Positions 14,800-23,825 of a DNA stretch of 34,935 nt are shown here, one piece after another. The stretch comes from Paracoccaceae bacterium. Lineage in GTDB: Bacteria > Pseudomonadota > Alphaproteobacteria > Rhodobacterales > Rhodobacteraceae. Every line of letters begins with the position of its first letter. The stretch's first letter is position 1. The DNA is taken from positions 1-34,935 of the forward strand of contig WGNF01000023.1 of assembly GCA_016124615.1 (NCBI GenBank). Direction: 5' to 3'. The position numbers and the translations under genes were made by a program. The notes below the pieces were generated by a model that worked only from the letters and a program-made list of their open reading frames with translations, ran no database searches and was not told the DNA's origin.

Positions 14800-15690
14800 A
14801 TGCACGGATACATACCCTTTCCGAACATCTCTCCTGAAGTGTTCTCCGTCACCATTGCGGGCTACAGTTTCGCGCTTCGCTGGTATGCGCTGGCCTATAT
14901 CACCGGTCTGCTGATCGGCTGGTGGATCGTCATCCGGCTGGTGCGCGCATCGCATCTCTGGCCGCGCGCGAGCCCGCCGATGAACTCCAAACAGGTGGAG
15001 GACCTGCTTACCTGGGTAATCCTGGGCGTGGTCCTCGGCGGGCGGATCGGCTACGTGCTCTTCTACGACCTGCCCTATTACCTCAAGCGTCCGTTGGGCA
15101 TTTTCGAGGTGTGGCACGGGGGAATGTCGTTTCACGGCGGCTTCCTGGGCGTGGCGCTGGCGCTGGTGTTCTACGCCCGCTCGCGGAAGATACCGCTCCT
15201 ATCGGCCGCCGATGTACTGGCTGTGGCCACGCCGCCGGGCCTGATGCTCGGCCGGATCGCGAATTTCATCAATGGCGAACTCTGGGGCCTGCCCTCGCAC
15301 CTGCCCTGGGCGGTCGCCTTCCCGGGGCCGGCGGCGCAGAACTGTGGACCGAACTGGCTGACGATCTGCACCCGCCACCCTTCGCAGATCTACGAGGCGC
15401 TGATGGAGGGGGTAATCCTCGGCGCGCTTCTGCTCTGGCTCGCCTGGCGCAGGGGCTGGCTGAAGTATCCGGGCCGCCTCACCGGCACCTTTTTCGCGGG
15501 CTACGGTCTCGCGCGTTTCATCGTCGAATTCTTCCGGCAGGCGGATGCGCAATTCATAAGCGCAGCGGATCCGGCCGGCAACGTCATCTCCTTCGGCACG
15601 CTCGGCGGGCTCTCGATGGGACAGGTCCTGTCGCTGCCGATGATCGCGATCGGGCTCGGCGTGATCTGGTGGACGGCGCGAAGTCGCTGA
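14800..15690 (+). CDS. lgt: Prolipoprotein diacylglyceryl transferase
   Basis: This inner-membrane enzyme transfers a diacylglyceryl group from phosphatidylglycerol to the lipobox cysteine of prolipoproteins. The 296-aa product has the Lgt hallmarks: an N-terminal [11 protein letters not shown] segment, [22 protein letters not shown], the [12 protein letters not shown] motif with the catalytic-site histidine, and [13 protein letters not shown], plus [12 protein letters not shown] and the C-terminal GxRFIVEF-like stretch ([15 protein letters not shown]). Start: ATG 14800, with GAGGAAA about 9 nt upstream. Lgt is normally one essential gene elsewhere on the chromosome. Its place behind YHS and small membrane genes in an IS-rich region suggests a second, accessory copy, perhaps for a lipoprotein of the metal or low-oxygen module. 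Confidence 0.93.
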   Translation: MHGYIPFPNISPEVFSVTIAGYSFALRWYALAYITGLLIGWWIVIRLVRASHLWPRASPPMNSKQVEDLLTWVILGVVLGGRIGYVLFYDLPYYLKRPLGIFEVWHGGMSFHGGFLGVALALVFYARSRKIPLLSAADVLAVATPPGLMLGRIANFINGELWGLPSHLPWAVAFPGPAAQNCGPNWLTICTRHPSQIYEALMEGVILGALLLWLAWRRGWLKYPGRLTGTFFAGYGLARFIVEFFRQADAQFISAADPAGNVISFGTLGGLSMGQVLSLPMIAIGLGVIWWTARSR

Positions 15691-16032
15691 GAAATCCAAC
15701 TTTGTCGATTGACGGGTTGCGGGCCGACGACCTCGTTCAGTTTAGTCCCGCCGGCGCCAATATCCGACGTTTTTTCTCAAGCCACCGAGCGACGCATCGG
15801 CGATTGCGGCCATGTGGAGGGGTCGAAAGTGGTGGTCTGCCAGGGATAGCTCGGAAAGCGACGTCGCGGCACGCCAACCGAACGCCCGGATACGCCTCGG
15901 TCCAGACCAGTCGTCGGATCGTGGCGTCATCGGACGGTGAGAACGGCCGGCCAGTAATCGACCACCGGAGTGGCCCCGCTGTGGGCGGCACAACTGTGGT
16001 CCACTTTGGCCAATTCTGTCGACCGGCACTCA
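15691..16032. other. Convergent intergenic region between lgt and nuoD
   Basis: No supported gene on either strand; only short frames without ribosome-binding sites. I see no clear terminator hairpin with a T-run. Confidence 0.35.
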
Positions 16033-17220
16033 TCAGCGATCGATCTCCCCAAATACGATGTCGAGGGAGCCGATTATCGCCGAACAGTCCGCGAGCATGT
16101 GGCCCCGGCTCAGAGCGTCCATCGCCTGCAGGTGCGGATAGCTCGGGGCGCGGATCTTGGCGCGGTAGGGCCGGTTGCTGCCGTCGGCCACCAGATAGAC
16201 GCCGAACTCGCCCTTCGGCGCCTCAACCGGGCAGTAGACCTCTCCCGCCGGCACATGGAAGCCCTCGGTATAGAGCTTGAAGTGATGGATCAGCGCCTCC
16301 ATCGAGGTCTTCATCTCGCCCCGCTTTGGCGGCCCGATCTTGCCGCGGGTCATGACGTCGGTCTTCGCCCCGGGCTCGTCGAGCTTCTTCACCGCCTGGC
16401 GGATGATTGCGGTGGACTGCCGCATCTCCTCCATCCGGCACAGATAGCGGTCGAAGCAGTCGCCGTTCTTGCCGACCGGGATTTTGAAGTCGAACTCGTC
16501 GTAGCACTCATAGGGCTGGGCGCGGCGCAGGTCCCAGGCGAGGCCGGAGCCGCGCACCATGACGCCCGAAAAGCCCCATTGCTGGATCTCCTCCTCGCTC
16601 ACCACGCCGATATCGACGTTGCGCTGCTTGAAGATGCGGTTCTCGGTCAGGAGCCCGTCGATATCGTCGAGCACCTTCGGGAAGGCCACGGCCCATTCGT
16701 CGATATCTTCAAGTAGTGCCGGCGGCAGGTCCTGATGCACGCCCCCGGGGCGGAAATAGGCGGCGTGCAGCCGCGCCCCGCAGGCGCGCTCATAGAACAC
16801 CATGAGCTTCTCGCGCTCCTCGAAGCCCCAGAGCGGCGGGGTCAGCGCACCCACGTCCATCGCCTGCGTGGTGACGTTCAGGAGGTGGTTCAGCACCCGC
16901 CCGATCTCGCAATAAAGCACCCGGATGAGCTGCGCCCGCCGCGGCACCTGCGTCCCGGTCAGCTTCTCGATCGCCAGGCACCAGGCGTGTTCCTGATTCA
17001 TCGGCGCCACATAGTCGAGCCGGTCGAAATAAGGCAGGTTCTGCAAGTAGGTGCGGCTTTCCATCAGTTTCTCGGTGCCGCGGTGCAGAAGCCCGATATG
17101 CGGGTCGCAGCGCCTCATGATCTCGCCGTCGAGCTCCAGGATCAGCCGCAGGACGCCATGCGCCGCCGGATGCTGAGGCCCGAAGTTGATGTTGAAGTTG
17201 CGGATCTCGTGCTCTTTCAA
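16033..17220 (-). CDS. nuoD: NADH-quinone oxidoreductase subunit D (orphan copy)
   Basis: The protein is 395 aa, close to the usual NuoD length. It carries the strong signatures of the 49-kDa quinone-pocket subunit: [99 protein letters not shown] and the C-terminal [19 protein letters not shown]. Start: a TTG at 17220 with GGAGGG six bases upstream; the next in-frame ATG lies far upstream in non-homologous sequence. Subunit D normally sits in the 14-gene nuo operon between nuoC and nuoE. Here it stands alone behind the glycogen genes, so it is a displaced or duplicate copy. It could replace the normal subunit under low oxygen, or be a passive copy. Confidence 0.92.
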   Translation of the reverse strand: MKEHEIRNFNINFGPQHPAAHGVLRLILELDGEIMRRCDPHIGLLHRGTEKLMESRTYLQNLPYFDRLDYVAPMNQEHAWCLAIEKLTGTQVPRRAQLIRVLYCEIGRVLNHLLNVTTQAMDVGALTPPLWGFEEREKLMVFYERACGARLHAAYFRPGGVHQDLPPALLEDIDEWAVAFPKVLDDIDGLLTENRIFKQRNVDIGVVSEEEIQQWGFSGVMVRGSGLAWDLRRAQPYECYDEFDFKIPVGKNGDCFDRYLCRMEEMRQSTAIIRQAVKKLDEPGAKTDVMTRGKIGPPKRGEMKTSMEALIHHFKLYTEGFHVPAGEVYCPVEAPKGEFGVYLVADGSNRPYRAKIRAPSYPHLQAMDALSRGHMLADCSAIIGSLDIVFGEIDR

Positions 17221-17545
17221 ATCGATCCCTCCAAAGGTTGTCCCTACGATCCAATGCGGGACGCTGACGGTCCACCAGATGCGGCCAGACGCGCAAGGCA
17301 ACTGGTCCAGGGCGGCGGCACCTGCCAGATCGTCATCAGGGAGACGCCTGGCGCAGACCGAGACTCTCTCCATTGTGCCCGCCGATCGCCGGACTTCCAA
17401 GCCTGCGATCCTCGGCCGCCGGCCGGTTCGCCGCCGACGCCAGCGCAAGATGCCAGAGCGGCGGCGAGCGGCCTGGTGGAACGACGAAGCATCGATCGGT
17501 TATATCGCCAAGACATAGATCAACACCCAATGGTGACGCATGCAG
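17221..17545. other. Gap between nuoD and glgP
   Basis: The nuoD frame stays open upstream through this stretch but shows no NuoD similarity before the TTG at 17220. No other gene is supported. A lone Fnr half-site-like TTGAT at 17519-17523 is discussed under the rejected items. Confidence 0.3.
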
Positions 17546-19240
17546 CTATCGGAGATACGCCTCGGTCGCGTAGCGACGCATCATGCGCTGACTGTTGAAA
17601 TAATAGCCGATGTTGCCGATTGCCTGTTTCATCATCGTGCGCCACTGCTCCGGATTCGTGTAGAAAAGCGGCAAGACGGCGCGGTCGAGCTGATCGTAGA
17701 GAGCCGTCGCATGGCCCTCGGCGCTGTCGCCGTCGCGGCCGATCGGCCACCCGGTGACGCCGTCGATGCAGGCTTCGATCCACCAGCCGTCGAGGACGCT
17801 CAGATTGAGAACGCCGTTGAAGGCGGCCTTCATGCCGCTCGTCCCCGACGCCTCCAGCGGCGGCAGAGGCGTATTCAGCCAAATGTCGGAACCGGCGACC
17901 AGCGCCTTCGCGACCCGCATGTCGTAGCCGGGCAGAAATACGCAGGTAATCTTGCCCCGAAGCTGGCGGGCGAGCGCATGAAGTTGCCGGATCGCCGCCT
18001 TGCCGTCGGCGTCCCGCGGATGAGCCTTGCCCGCCAGCACCACTTGAAATGGCCACCGCGCCGCCAGATCCACGAGCCGGTCGAGGTCCTCGAAAAGGAG
18101 CAACGGGCGCTTGTATCCCGTCATCCGCCGGGCGAATCCCAGGATCGGCGCGTCCGAATCGAGCCCGACGCCTACGGATTCTCTTACGTGTCGGATGAGG
18201 TCGCTTTTGGCAGATTGGTGGCAACGCCAGACTTCATCTTCGGGAAGCTGGAGCGCGCGAACGAGTATTTCGGGTTCGTGTTGCCACTGCGGGAAGTGGG
18301 CGGTGTAGAGCTGAGCGAACGCGTCATGCGTCCAGGTTCCGGCGTGCACACCATTGGTGACCGCATGGATCCGGTAGCCGGGGAACATGTGCGCCGTCGT
18401 CTCCGCGTGGCGGCGGGCAACGCCATTGACATAGCCGGCGAGGTTGAGAGCTAGACGCGTCATGTTGACCCGATCATCTCCCGCCAGCTGCTTCAGAGCG
18501 TCTCGTTCGACGAACCCGGGCAGAAGCCGCTCGAAAAGCTCGTAGGGGAAGCGGTCCTGACCGGCGTCGACTGGGGTGTGGGTCGTGAACACGCAGCGGT
18601 TCCGAACCTCGACGAGGTCGTAGGAAAATTCGCGAGCGGTGGGCTCAGCCGGGGGGATCCGCCACCGGTTCAGGAGCTCAAGCGTGAGGAGTGCCGCATG
18701 CCCTTCGTTGAGATGGTAGAGGTGGAGATCGAAGCCGAGGGCGCGCAAGATCCGAATGCCGCCGATCCCGAGGATGATTTCCTGCTTGAGCCGGTAGGTA
18801 TCGTCGCCGCCATAGAGGTAATTCGTCAGCTTGCGCTCTTCTGCGCCATTCTGATCAAGGTCGGTATCGAGGAGCAGGATCGGGATCTGATGGCCGTGCG
18901 GACAGGTGTGGATATAGAGCCATGGGCGAATCCACACCGGCTTCCTTTCGATCTCCACGGCCACCATCGCGTCGAGCGGCTTACACCAGCTCTCCGGCTC
19001 CCACCAATCTGGCTGTTCTGTCTGCTGTCCGTCGGCCGCGATGACCTGCCGGAAATAACCGGCGCGGCTCAGGAGGGTCACGAAGACGACGGGAAGCTCC
19101 AAATCGGCGCAAGAGCGTGCCATGTCGCCCGCGAGGATGCCGAGCCCGCCCGAATAGGTGTGCATCTCGGACCGGACGGCGATCTCCATTGAGAAGTATG
19201 CAATGTGTATGCGCGACAAGAAAGGATCGAGCGACGACAT
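17546..19240 (-). CDS. glgP: Alpha-glucan (glycogen) phosphorylase, short form
   Basis: GT35-family enzyme that releases glucose 1-phosphate from glycogen using phosphate and pyridoxal phosphate. The 564-aa product is the short alpha-glucan phosphorylase type: it begins IAYFSMEIAVRSEMHTYSGG, contains YHLNEGHAALLTLELL, HTPVDAGQDRFPYELF, HAVTNGVHAGTW, the FARRMTGYKRPLLLFEDLD region and the C-terminal PLEASGTSGMKAAFNGVLN, where the PLP lysine would be expected. It lacks the longer N-terminal extension of some relatives. Start: ATG 19240 with GGAG six bases upstream, 34 bp after the GAPDH stop. It follows GAPDH and glgA on the same strand, so storage synthesis and breakdown are encoded together. 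Confidence 0.92.
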   Translation of the reverse strand: MSSLDPFLSRIHIAYFSMEIAVRSEMHTYSGGLGILAGDMARSCADLELPVVFVTLLSRAGYFRQVIAADGQQTEQPDWWEPESWCKPLDAMVAVEIERKPVWIRPWLYIHTCPHGHQIPILLLDTDLDQNGAEERKLTNYLYGGDDTYRLKQEIILGIGGIRILRALGFDLHLYHLNEGHAALLTLELLNRWRIPPAEPTAREFSYDLVEVRNRCVFTTHTPVDAGQDRFPYELFERLLPGFVERDALKQLAGDDRVNMTRLALNLAGYVNGVARRHAETTAHMFPGYRIHAVTNGVHAGTWTHDAFAQLYTAHFPQWQHEPEILVRALQLPEDEVWRCHQSAKSDLIRHVRESVGVGLDSDAPILGFARRMTGYKRPLLLFEDLDRLVDLAARWPFQVVLAGKAHPRDADGKAAIRQLHALARQLRGKITCVFLPGYDMRVAKALVAGSDIWLNTPLPPLEASGTSGMKAAFNGVLNLSVLDGWWIEACIDGVTGWPIGRDGDSAEGHATALYDQLDRAVLPLFYTNPEQWRTMMKQAIGNIGYYFNSQRMMRRYATEAYLR

Positions 19241-19274
19241 TGGCTACTCCGCTAATTGCCAGGAAGCTCCGAAC

Positions 19275-20321
19275 TCACACGAGGGGGTCTCCAATCCCGA
19301 GGGCTGCGTTTGTCTTGGCTATCGAGGCGCCGCCATCGCTTTCCCGCCCGGTAATTGCTCGGATGGCATCAATCGTCTCGGGAATCACGATCGCCTGATT
19401 GTCGACCATATAGGCATAGAACGCCTCGTCGCCCCGGACCGTCACGAGGTCCTCCCAGAGCGCAACCTCGTAGAGATTATCGCGAGGCCGGCCGATGTCA
19501 GCCATCAACTCCTTGACGGTGTTGAGCGCCGTCAGCCCGTTGCCGAGACGAATCGGCGCGATGCGCGATGATGTGCGGAATGCCTCGATCACCTCCTCGC
19601 GGCTCGCGTTGCGCGTCAACTGCACCGCCCAGGTGTGGAGATGCGCGACCGTCTCGGGCACCTTTACGGCAATCGTGACGACGTCGAGCGCGGCGTCGAC
19701 GGTCTGCGCGTCGGGGCCCTGATGGCTCGGGATCTCACCCTCCGGAACAAGGGTGTTCATGATGCCGCCCTTGTGGCTCTCCCATGGATCCGTGGCGCGC
19801 CGCATCACCGTGCCTCTGGCGCGCCGGAGGAGCCCATGTCGTTTCAGCGCCGAGAGGGTGCGGACGATGGATGTTGTGTTGCACGAAACGACGCGGGTCG
19901 AATCTCGTCCCACCGCTCCCGCGTAGTTGGCCTCAGCCACGAACGAATGGCCAGCCACTTCATGCTTTTCACCGCCTTGCACTATGAACTTGACGCCGCG
20001 GTCGCGATACCGCTCGGCGTTCTTCGCACCGATTGTTTTGGGCGTGCAATCGACGATTACGTCGCACTCCCCGATCAAGTCGTCGAGCGTACCGGCGACC
20101 TTCAGCTCCGCCGCGCGCATCATTGCGAGGCGATCCGGCATCGAGGCGAAGAGTCGAAATCCCTTCCGAAGAGCCGCCCGCATGCGCCAATCTGTTTCAA
20201 TGTCGGCGATGCCGGCGATCACCATGTCGTCTTGGCTCGCGACGCCGTCAGCGACGCGTTTTCCGATCACGCCATAACCGTTGATCGCGACGCGAATCTT
20301 TCCATTCGGTGCCGTCATCAT
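19275..20321 (-). CDS. gap2: Archaeal-type (type II) glyceraldehyde-3-phosphate dehydrogenase
   Basis: This 348-aa phosphorylating GAPDH is of the archaeal class, not the bacterial GapA class. It has the Rossmann start VAINGYGVIGKRVADGV, the segment CDVIVDCTPKTIGAKNAE, KFIVQGGEKHEVAG, the catalytic cysteine in RVVSCNTTSIVRTL, the RRATDPWESHKGGIMNTLVP stretch, PSHQGPDAQTV and the C-terminal DNQAIVIPETIDAIRAI. It oxidises glyceraldehyde 3-phosphate to 1,3-bisphosphoglycerate with NAD(P)+. Start: ATG 20321 with GGGAG at 5 nt. It is in a row with glgA and glgP and likely channels glycogen-derived carbon. Type II GAPDH is uncommon in proteobacteria and suggests ancient or recent lateral transfer. 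Confidence 0.9.
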   Translation of the reverse strand: MMTAPNGKIRVAINGYGVIGKRVADGVASQDDMVIAGIADIETDWRMRAALRKGFRLFASMPDRLAMMRAAELKVAGTLDDLIGECDVIVDCTPKTIGAKNAERYRDRGVKFIVQGGEKHEVAGHSFVAEANYAGAVGRDSTRVVSCNTTSIVRTLSALKRHGLLRRARGTVMRRATDPWESHKGGIMNTLVPEGEIPSHQGPDAQTVDAALDVVTIAVKVPETVAHLHTWAVQLTRNASREEVIEAFRTSSRIAPIRLGNGLTALNTVKELMADIGRPRDNLYEVALWEDLVTVRGDEAFYAYMVDNQAIVIPETIDAIRAITGRESDGGASIAKTNAALGIGDPLV

Positions 20322-20740
20322 CCGCTCTCCCTTTGCTGCATGATCACATCCTTCGCGTACCGCGATCCGATCTGCCAAGGTGGCCACCGATTTCGCGACA
20401 TCGCCAAGCCGCCTATGCTCGCAGAGGCGGTGACATCGCGCGCCAGCTTCAACTTGGAGGGGCTGGTCGGACGCCCCGACAGGGAATTGACGCAGCAGCG
20501 GGCCAGAGATTCCGGGAACCCTCTCATGTTGCCGGGCGCCTCGCGAGAGTTGCCCCCGCCGGGGTCGGGCATCGCAACCTCGGCCCCGCGCCGAAACACG
20601 ATGCGGCCCCCGGCGATCCTGCGACCCCCGGGATTGCGTCGGACGGTGATCCCGCGCAGCGTTCGTGCCGGTGCCTCCTGGTCGACCGACGTCGAGACAT
20701 CGCTGGCAGGGGTCTCCATGATTGTCGGAAGGCGAGCCAC
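20318..20740 (-). CDS. Possible ORF between glgA and gap2
   Basis: The frame starts with GTG just after the glgA stop and ends with a TGA inside the ATGATG of gap2, so it fits exactly in the operon gap. Third codon positions are mostly G or C. The predicted 140-aa product (MARLPTIMETPASDVSTSVD ... ) is Arg/Gly/Pro-rich and matches no domain I know. No good Shine-Dalgarno is present. It may be a real but unknown coupled gene or just an open frame in GC-rich spacer. Confidence 0.3.
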   Translation of the reverse strand: MARLPTIMETPASDVSTSVDQEAPARTLRGITVRRNPGGRRIAGGRIVFRRGAEVAMPDPGGGNSREAPGNMRGFPESLARCCVNSLSGRPTSPSKLKLARDVTASASIGGLAMSRNRWPPWQIGSRYAKDVIMQQRESG

Positions 20741-20741
20741 G

Positions 20742-22415
20742 TCAGGGTGCCGTCAAGCAGAGTTGGGAAGCGCTGGTTCGCCCCCGCGTCGCCAGACCGT
20801 CGTCGTCCCGATCAGCGAGCTCCACGTACAGGGAACGGTAGCGTTCTGCCGACCGCCGCCAACTGAAGTCGTGGAGCATTGCCCTGGACTGCATTGCTCG
20901 CCAGGCGACCGGCTCCCGAAAGAGCGCGCAGGCACGCCCGATCGCCTCGGCCAGGGCGGGCGCCGTTGGCGGCTGGAAGACAAACCCCGTGGCGTTGCAC
21001 TGCATGTGCGCCTGGTGGCCGACAACCGTATCTGCGAGCCCGCCGATCTCGCGTACGACCGGAATCGTGCCAAAGCGCATGGCGTACATTTGCATGAGGC
21101 CACAGGGCTCGAAGCGTGCCGGCGCGGCAAGCATGTCGGCGCCGGCGAGGAAACGTCTGGCTATCGCCTCCTCGTAGCCGACACGTACGGCGATGCGACG
21201 CGGAAAGCGGGGCTCCAGGGTGCGCAACGCCTCTTCGATCGAATGATCGCCGTCGCCACAAATGGCGAGCTGAGCCCCCTCGTTCGCAATGGTTGCGCCA
21301 ATCTGGGGCAGAACGTCGGCCATCTTCTGCTCGGTGAGACGACTGATGTAGGCGATCACCGGAACATCAGGATCGGCTTCGAGGCCAAGCTCGTTTTGAA
21401 GCGCGGTCTTGCAGAGATGCTTGCCTGAAAGGTCGTGCACACTGTAGGGGTGCGGGAGGCCGGCGCGATCCTCAGGCGTCCAGCTGTCATAGTCGATGCC
21501 GTTGAGAATTCCTACGAGGTCGTCTGCGCGGGCGCGCAGCAGGCCGTCGAGGCCACAGCCGAATTCCGGCGTCAGGATCTCGCCTGCGTAGCGTGGGCTC
21601 ACGGTCGTCACACGGTCAGCGAAACGAATTCCCGCCTTGAGAAACGAAACGCCGCCATAGAACTCGACCCCGTCTGTCGTGAACCACTCGCTCGGTAGGC
21701 CGAGATGCGGGAACACTTCGGCAGGAAACACCCCCTGAAAAGCGAGGTTGTGAATCGTCAGCAGGGTGGCCGGCCGCGGGTTAGGCTGGGCGGCGAGCAA
21801 GGCCGGAACAAGGCCGAGATGCCAGTCGTTCAGATGCACGACTTCCGGCCGCCAGCCGGTTGCGCCGAGCGCAATGCGCCTAACCGCGTGGCAGAAAAGG
21901 GCAAAGCGAAGCGCATTGTCCGGCCAGTCCCGACCCTCGTCGTCAACGTAGATCCCGCCGCTTCGACGAAAAAGAGGCGGGCAGTCTACGAGCCAAAGCG
22001 GCAGACCGCTGTCGGGCATGCGCGCCGGGATCAAGCTCGCGATGCCGAGGCCGTTCAGATCGCCAAGCGGGATCCTCTCCCCGACATGCCGCGTCCGGTC
22101 GAGCGCCTCGACGTAGCCCGGCATGACGAGACGTATGTCCACCCCCAGCCCTGCAAGAGCCGTGGGTAGAGCCGCGCTGACATCGGCGAGCCCCCCGGTT
22201 TTCGCCAAAGGAAACATCTCCGACGAGGCAAAAAGGACACGGGAGTTTGCAGCGCGCGCGACCTCCAAGCTCGGCCCCGCCGCCACAGGTGAGCCGGCCG
22301 CCCAAGTCCTGCAGCTATCCAGCAGCGGCGTGTTGTCGCGCACAGCAGTCATTTCTTCTATCGGCGCCCCCACGTATAGCTGTTCGTCAATCGAACGATC
22401 CGGGCGCCTATCCAT
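20742..22415 (-). CDS. glgA: Glycogen synthase (ADP-glucose-dependent)
   Basis: GT5-family enzyme that extends alpha-1,4-glucan chains from ADP-glucose. The 557-aa product has the ADP-glucose site KTGGLADVSAALPTALAGLG, the segments VHLNDWHLGLVPALL, TIHNLAFQGVFPAEVFPHLG, FLKAGIRFADRVTTVSPRYA, ILNGIDYDSWTPEDR and the C-terminal ARFEPCGLMQMYAMRFGTIP with the EPCG catalytic motif. The N-terminus is about 60 residues longer than most GlgA before VLFASSEMFPLAK. Starts at GTG 22421, ATG 22415 or ATG 22352 are possible, and none has a strong Shine-Dalgarno. An Fnr-like box lies about 65 bp upstream. An IS3 copy sits immediately beyond it, separating glgA from glgX. Confidence 0.93.
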   Translation of the reverse strand: MDRRPDRSIDEQLYVGAPIEEMTAVRDNTPLLDSCRTWAAGSPVAAGPSLEVARAANSRVLFASSEMFPLAKTGGLADVSAALPTALAGLGVDIRLVMPGYVEALDRTRHVGERIPLGDLNGLGIASLIPARMPDSGLPLWLVDCPPLFRRSGGIYVDDEGRDWPDNALRFALFCHAVRRIALGATGWRPEVVHLNDWHLGLVPALLAAQPNPRPATLLTIHNLAFQGVFPAEVFPHLGLPSEWFTTDGVEFYGGVSFLKAGIRFADRVTTVSPRYAGEILTPEFGCGLDGLLRARADDLVGILNGIDYDSWTPEDRAGLPHPYSVHDLSGKHLCKTALQNELGLEADPDVPVIAYISRLTEQKMADVLPQIGATIANEGAQLAICGDGDHSIEEALRTLEPRFPRRIAVRVGYEEAIARRFLAGADMLAAPARFEPCGLMQMYAMRFGTIPVVREIGGLADTVVGHQAHMQCNATGFVFQPPTAPALAEAIGRACALFREPVAWRAMQSRAMLHDFSWRRSAERYRSLYVELADRDDDGLATRGRTSASQLCLTAP

Positions 22416-22478
22416 CGACACGCGGCGCCAACTGACCCGACGATCAGCTTAGGGTGGTCCGGCGGCGGCCTGGATTCT

Positions 22479-22492
22479 TTGATCTCGGTTAA
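22479..22492 (-). promoter_or_regulatory. Fnr/FixK-type box D (glgA)
   Basis: Plus-strand TTGATCTCGGTTAA; toward glgA it reads TTAAC-CGAG-ATCAA followed by AGAA, the same as box A except for one base. A class II start would be near 22444, 23-29 bp before the 22421/22415 start codons. The box lies between the IS3 copy and glgA, so it is not separated from its gene. Confidence 0.65.
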
Positions 22493-22562
22493 TCTGCCGC
22501 GAAAACTCCGCAGGTCGAGGGCGCGCGGCTGTCGACATCCGCGCGCCGGGCGACCAGAGCGA

Positions 22563-22566
22563 GAGG
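22563..22566. repeat. Target-site duplication, left copy (GAGG)
   Basis: GAGG directly precedes the left inverted repeat of the IS3 element. The same four bases follow the right repeat at 23826-23829. Confidence 0.5.
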
Positions 22567-22630
22567 TGCTCTGACCCCCGATAGTTCCTCCAGCTGATGT
22601 TAGAGTCCGGCCCAAGGAGAGGACCGGACG

Positions 22631-22834
22631 ATGAAGCGATCGAAGTTTACGGAAGAGCAGGTGATCGGCATCCTGCGTGAGCACGAGGCCGGCACGAAGA
22701 CCGCTGACCTGTGCCGCAAACACGGCATCAGCAGCGCGACGTTAGGCGAAGTTCGGCGGCATGGATGTCTCCGACGCCAAGCGGCTGAAGGCGCTCGAGG
22801 ACGAGAACGGCAAGCTGAAGCGCCTGCTGGCTGA
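22631..22834 (+). pseudogene. IS3 OrfA, frameshifted
   Basis: The ATG follows AAGGAGAGGACCGGACG. The N-terminus MKRSKFTEEQVIGILREHEA and the helix-turn-helix DLCRKHGISSATL are a normal IS3 OrfA. After the threonine codon about 11 bases that normally encode F-Y-x-W-K appear to be missing (GCGACGTTAGGCGAAG), so the frame goes astray. The rest of OrfA ([20 protein letters not shown]) continues in the frame of orfB. Judging by memory of the family, this copy makes no normal OrfA. Confidence 0.7.
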
Positions 22835-23807
22835 GGCCATGCTGGACAACACCGCGCTGAAGGACCTGCTGGCAAAAAAATGTGGGTCGCCCGCCGCCAG
22901 GCGCGAGGCCGTCGCGATCCTCGTGGAGGCCCACGAGATGAGCGAGCGGCGGGCGTGTTCCGTGTTAGCGGCGGATCGGACGTCGGTCCGCTACCGAAGC
23001 CGACGACCCGACGATGCTGAGTTGCGCGACCGCCTGCGGGAGCTGGCCGGCGAGCGGCGCCGGTTCGGCTACCGGCGTCTGCATGTGCTCCTGCGACGGG
23101 AAGGGCGGGTCGTGAACCGGAAGAAGACACAACGGCTCTACCGCGAGGAGGGCCTGTCGGTGCGCAGGCGACGGGGGCGGAAGAAGGCGACCGGCACCCG
23201 GGCGCCGCTGCTGACGGTGGCGCTGCCGAACGCGCGCTGGTCGGTCGATTTCGTGCACGACCAGTTCGTCTATGGTCGCCGGTTCCGCATCTTCAACGTG
23301 ATCGACGATGTCACCAAGGAGTGCCTCGCCGCAGTGGTCGACACCTCGATCTCGGGGCGACGGGTGGCCCCCGAGCTTTCTGCGGTCATCGCCCGGCGTG
23401 GCAGGCCCGGCCTGATTGTCAGCGACCATGGCACCGAATTCACCTCGAACGCGATGCTGGCCTGGACGGAAGAAGCCGGCGTTCTCTGGCATTTCATCGC
23501 ACCCGGCAAGCCGATGCAGAACGGCATCTGCGAAGCCTTCAACTCCAAGATGAGGGACGAGCTCCTGAATGAGACATTGTTTTTCGGCCCCGACCACGCC
23601 CGCTCGGCCGTGTCGCGTTGGGTCGACGATTACAACTCGGCCCGCCCGCATTCAGCCCTCGGCTACCAGACTCCGGCAGCCTATGCCGCCCAACTCACCG
23701 CAATGGGCGACCGGCTACGCAAACCTGAACCGCTGCGCCGTTCGCCCATTGCTGCCGCAGCGCAAACGAGCCAATTTAACCCCCGGACTCCGGCGTCAGC
23801 TGGATGA
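22761..23807 (+). CDS. IS3-family transposase OrfB (with the OrfA tail fused)
   Basis: The 348-aa frame begins with the OrfA leucine-zipper part ([20 protein letters not shown]) and passes an A7 tract (GCAAAAAAATG), where IS3 elements usually make a -1 frameshift. It continues directly into OrfB: the HTH_21 region ([16 protein letters not shown]), then the rve integrase with D (SVDFVHDQF), D ([14 protein letters not shown]) and E ([18 protein letters not shown]), and finally [19 protein letters not shown]. The DDE residues are present. Whether it is active without a proper OrfA is doubtful. Confidence 0.8.
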   Translation: MDVSDAKRLKALEDENGKLKRLLAEAMLDNTALKDLLAKKCGSPAARREAVAILVEAHEMSERRACSVLAADRTSVRYRSRRPDDAELRDRLRELAGERRRFGYRRLHVLLRREGRVVNRKKTQRLYREEGLSVRRRRGRKKATGTRAPLLTVALPNARWSVDFVHDQFVYGRRFRIFNVIDDVTKECLAAVVDTSISGRRVAPELSAVIARRGRPGLIVSDHGTEFTSNAMLAWTEEAGVLWHFIAPGKPMQNGICEAFNSKMRDELLNETLFFGPDHARSAVSRWVDDYNSARPHSALGYQTPAAYAAQLTAMGDRLRKPEPLRRSPIAAAAQTSQFNPRTPASAG

Positions 23808-23825
23808 ATGTCGGGGGTCAGAGCA

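Larger units (their letters stand above)
22567..23825 (+). mobile_element. IS3-family insertion sequence (1259 bp)
   Basis: Both ends carry the perfect 15-bp inverted repeat TGCTCTGACCCCCGA (22567-22581 and, inverted, 23811-23825), and similarity continues inward to CCAGCT. A 4-bp GAGG duplication flanks it. Inside are an orfA with a frameshifting deletion and a long orfB with the DDE integrase. It is inserted between glgX and glgA. Size, end tips and gene content fit the IS3 family. Confidence 0.85.

Noticed and set aside
17510..17523. TTGATCTATGTCTT upstream of nuoD (minus strand) as an Fnr box
   Set aside because: Only the left arm fits; the right arm GTCTT has two mismatches to RTYAA and the nuoD start is almost 300 bp away.
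19635..21428. A 597-codon plus-strand frame over the gap2-glgA region
   Set aside because: It lies antisense to two clearly recognised enzymes and gives a low-complexity, Arg/His/Pro-rich product, as usual for GC-rich shadow frames.
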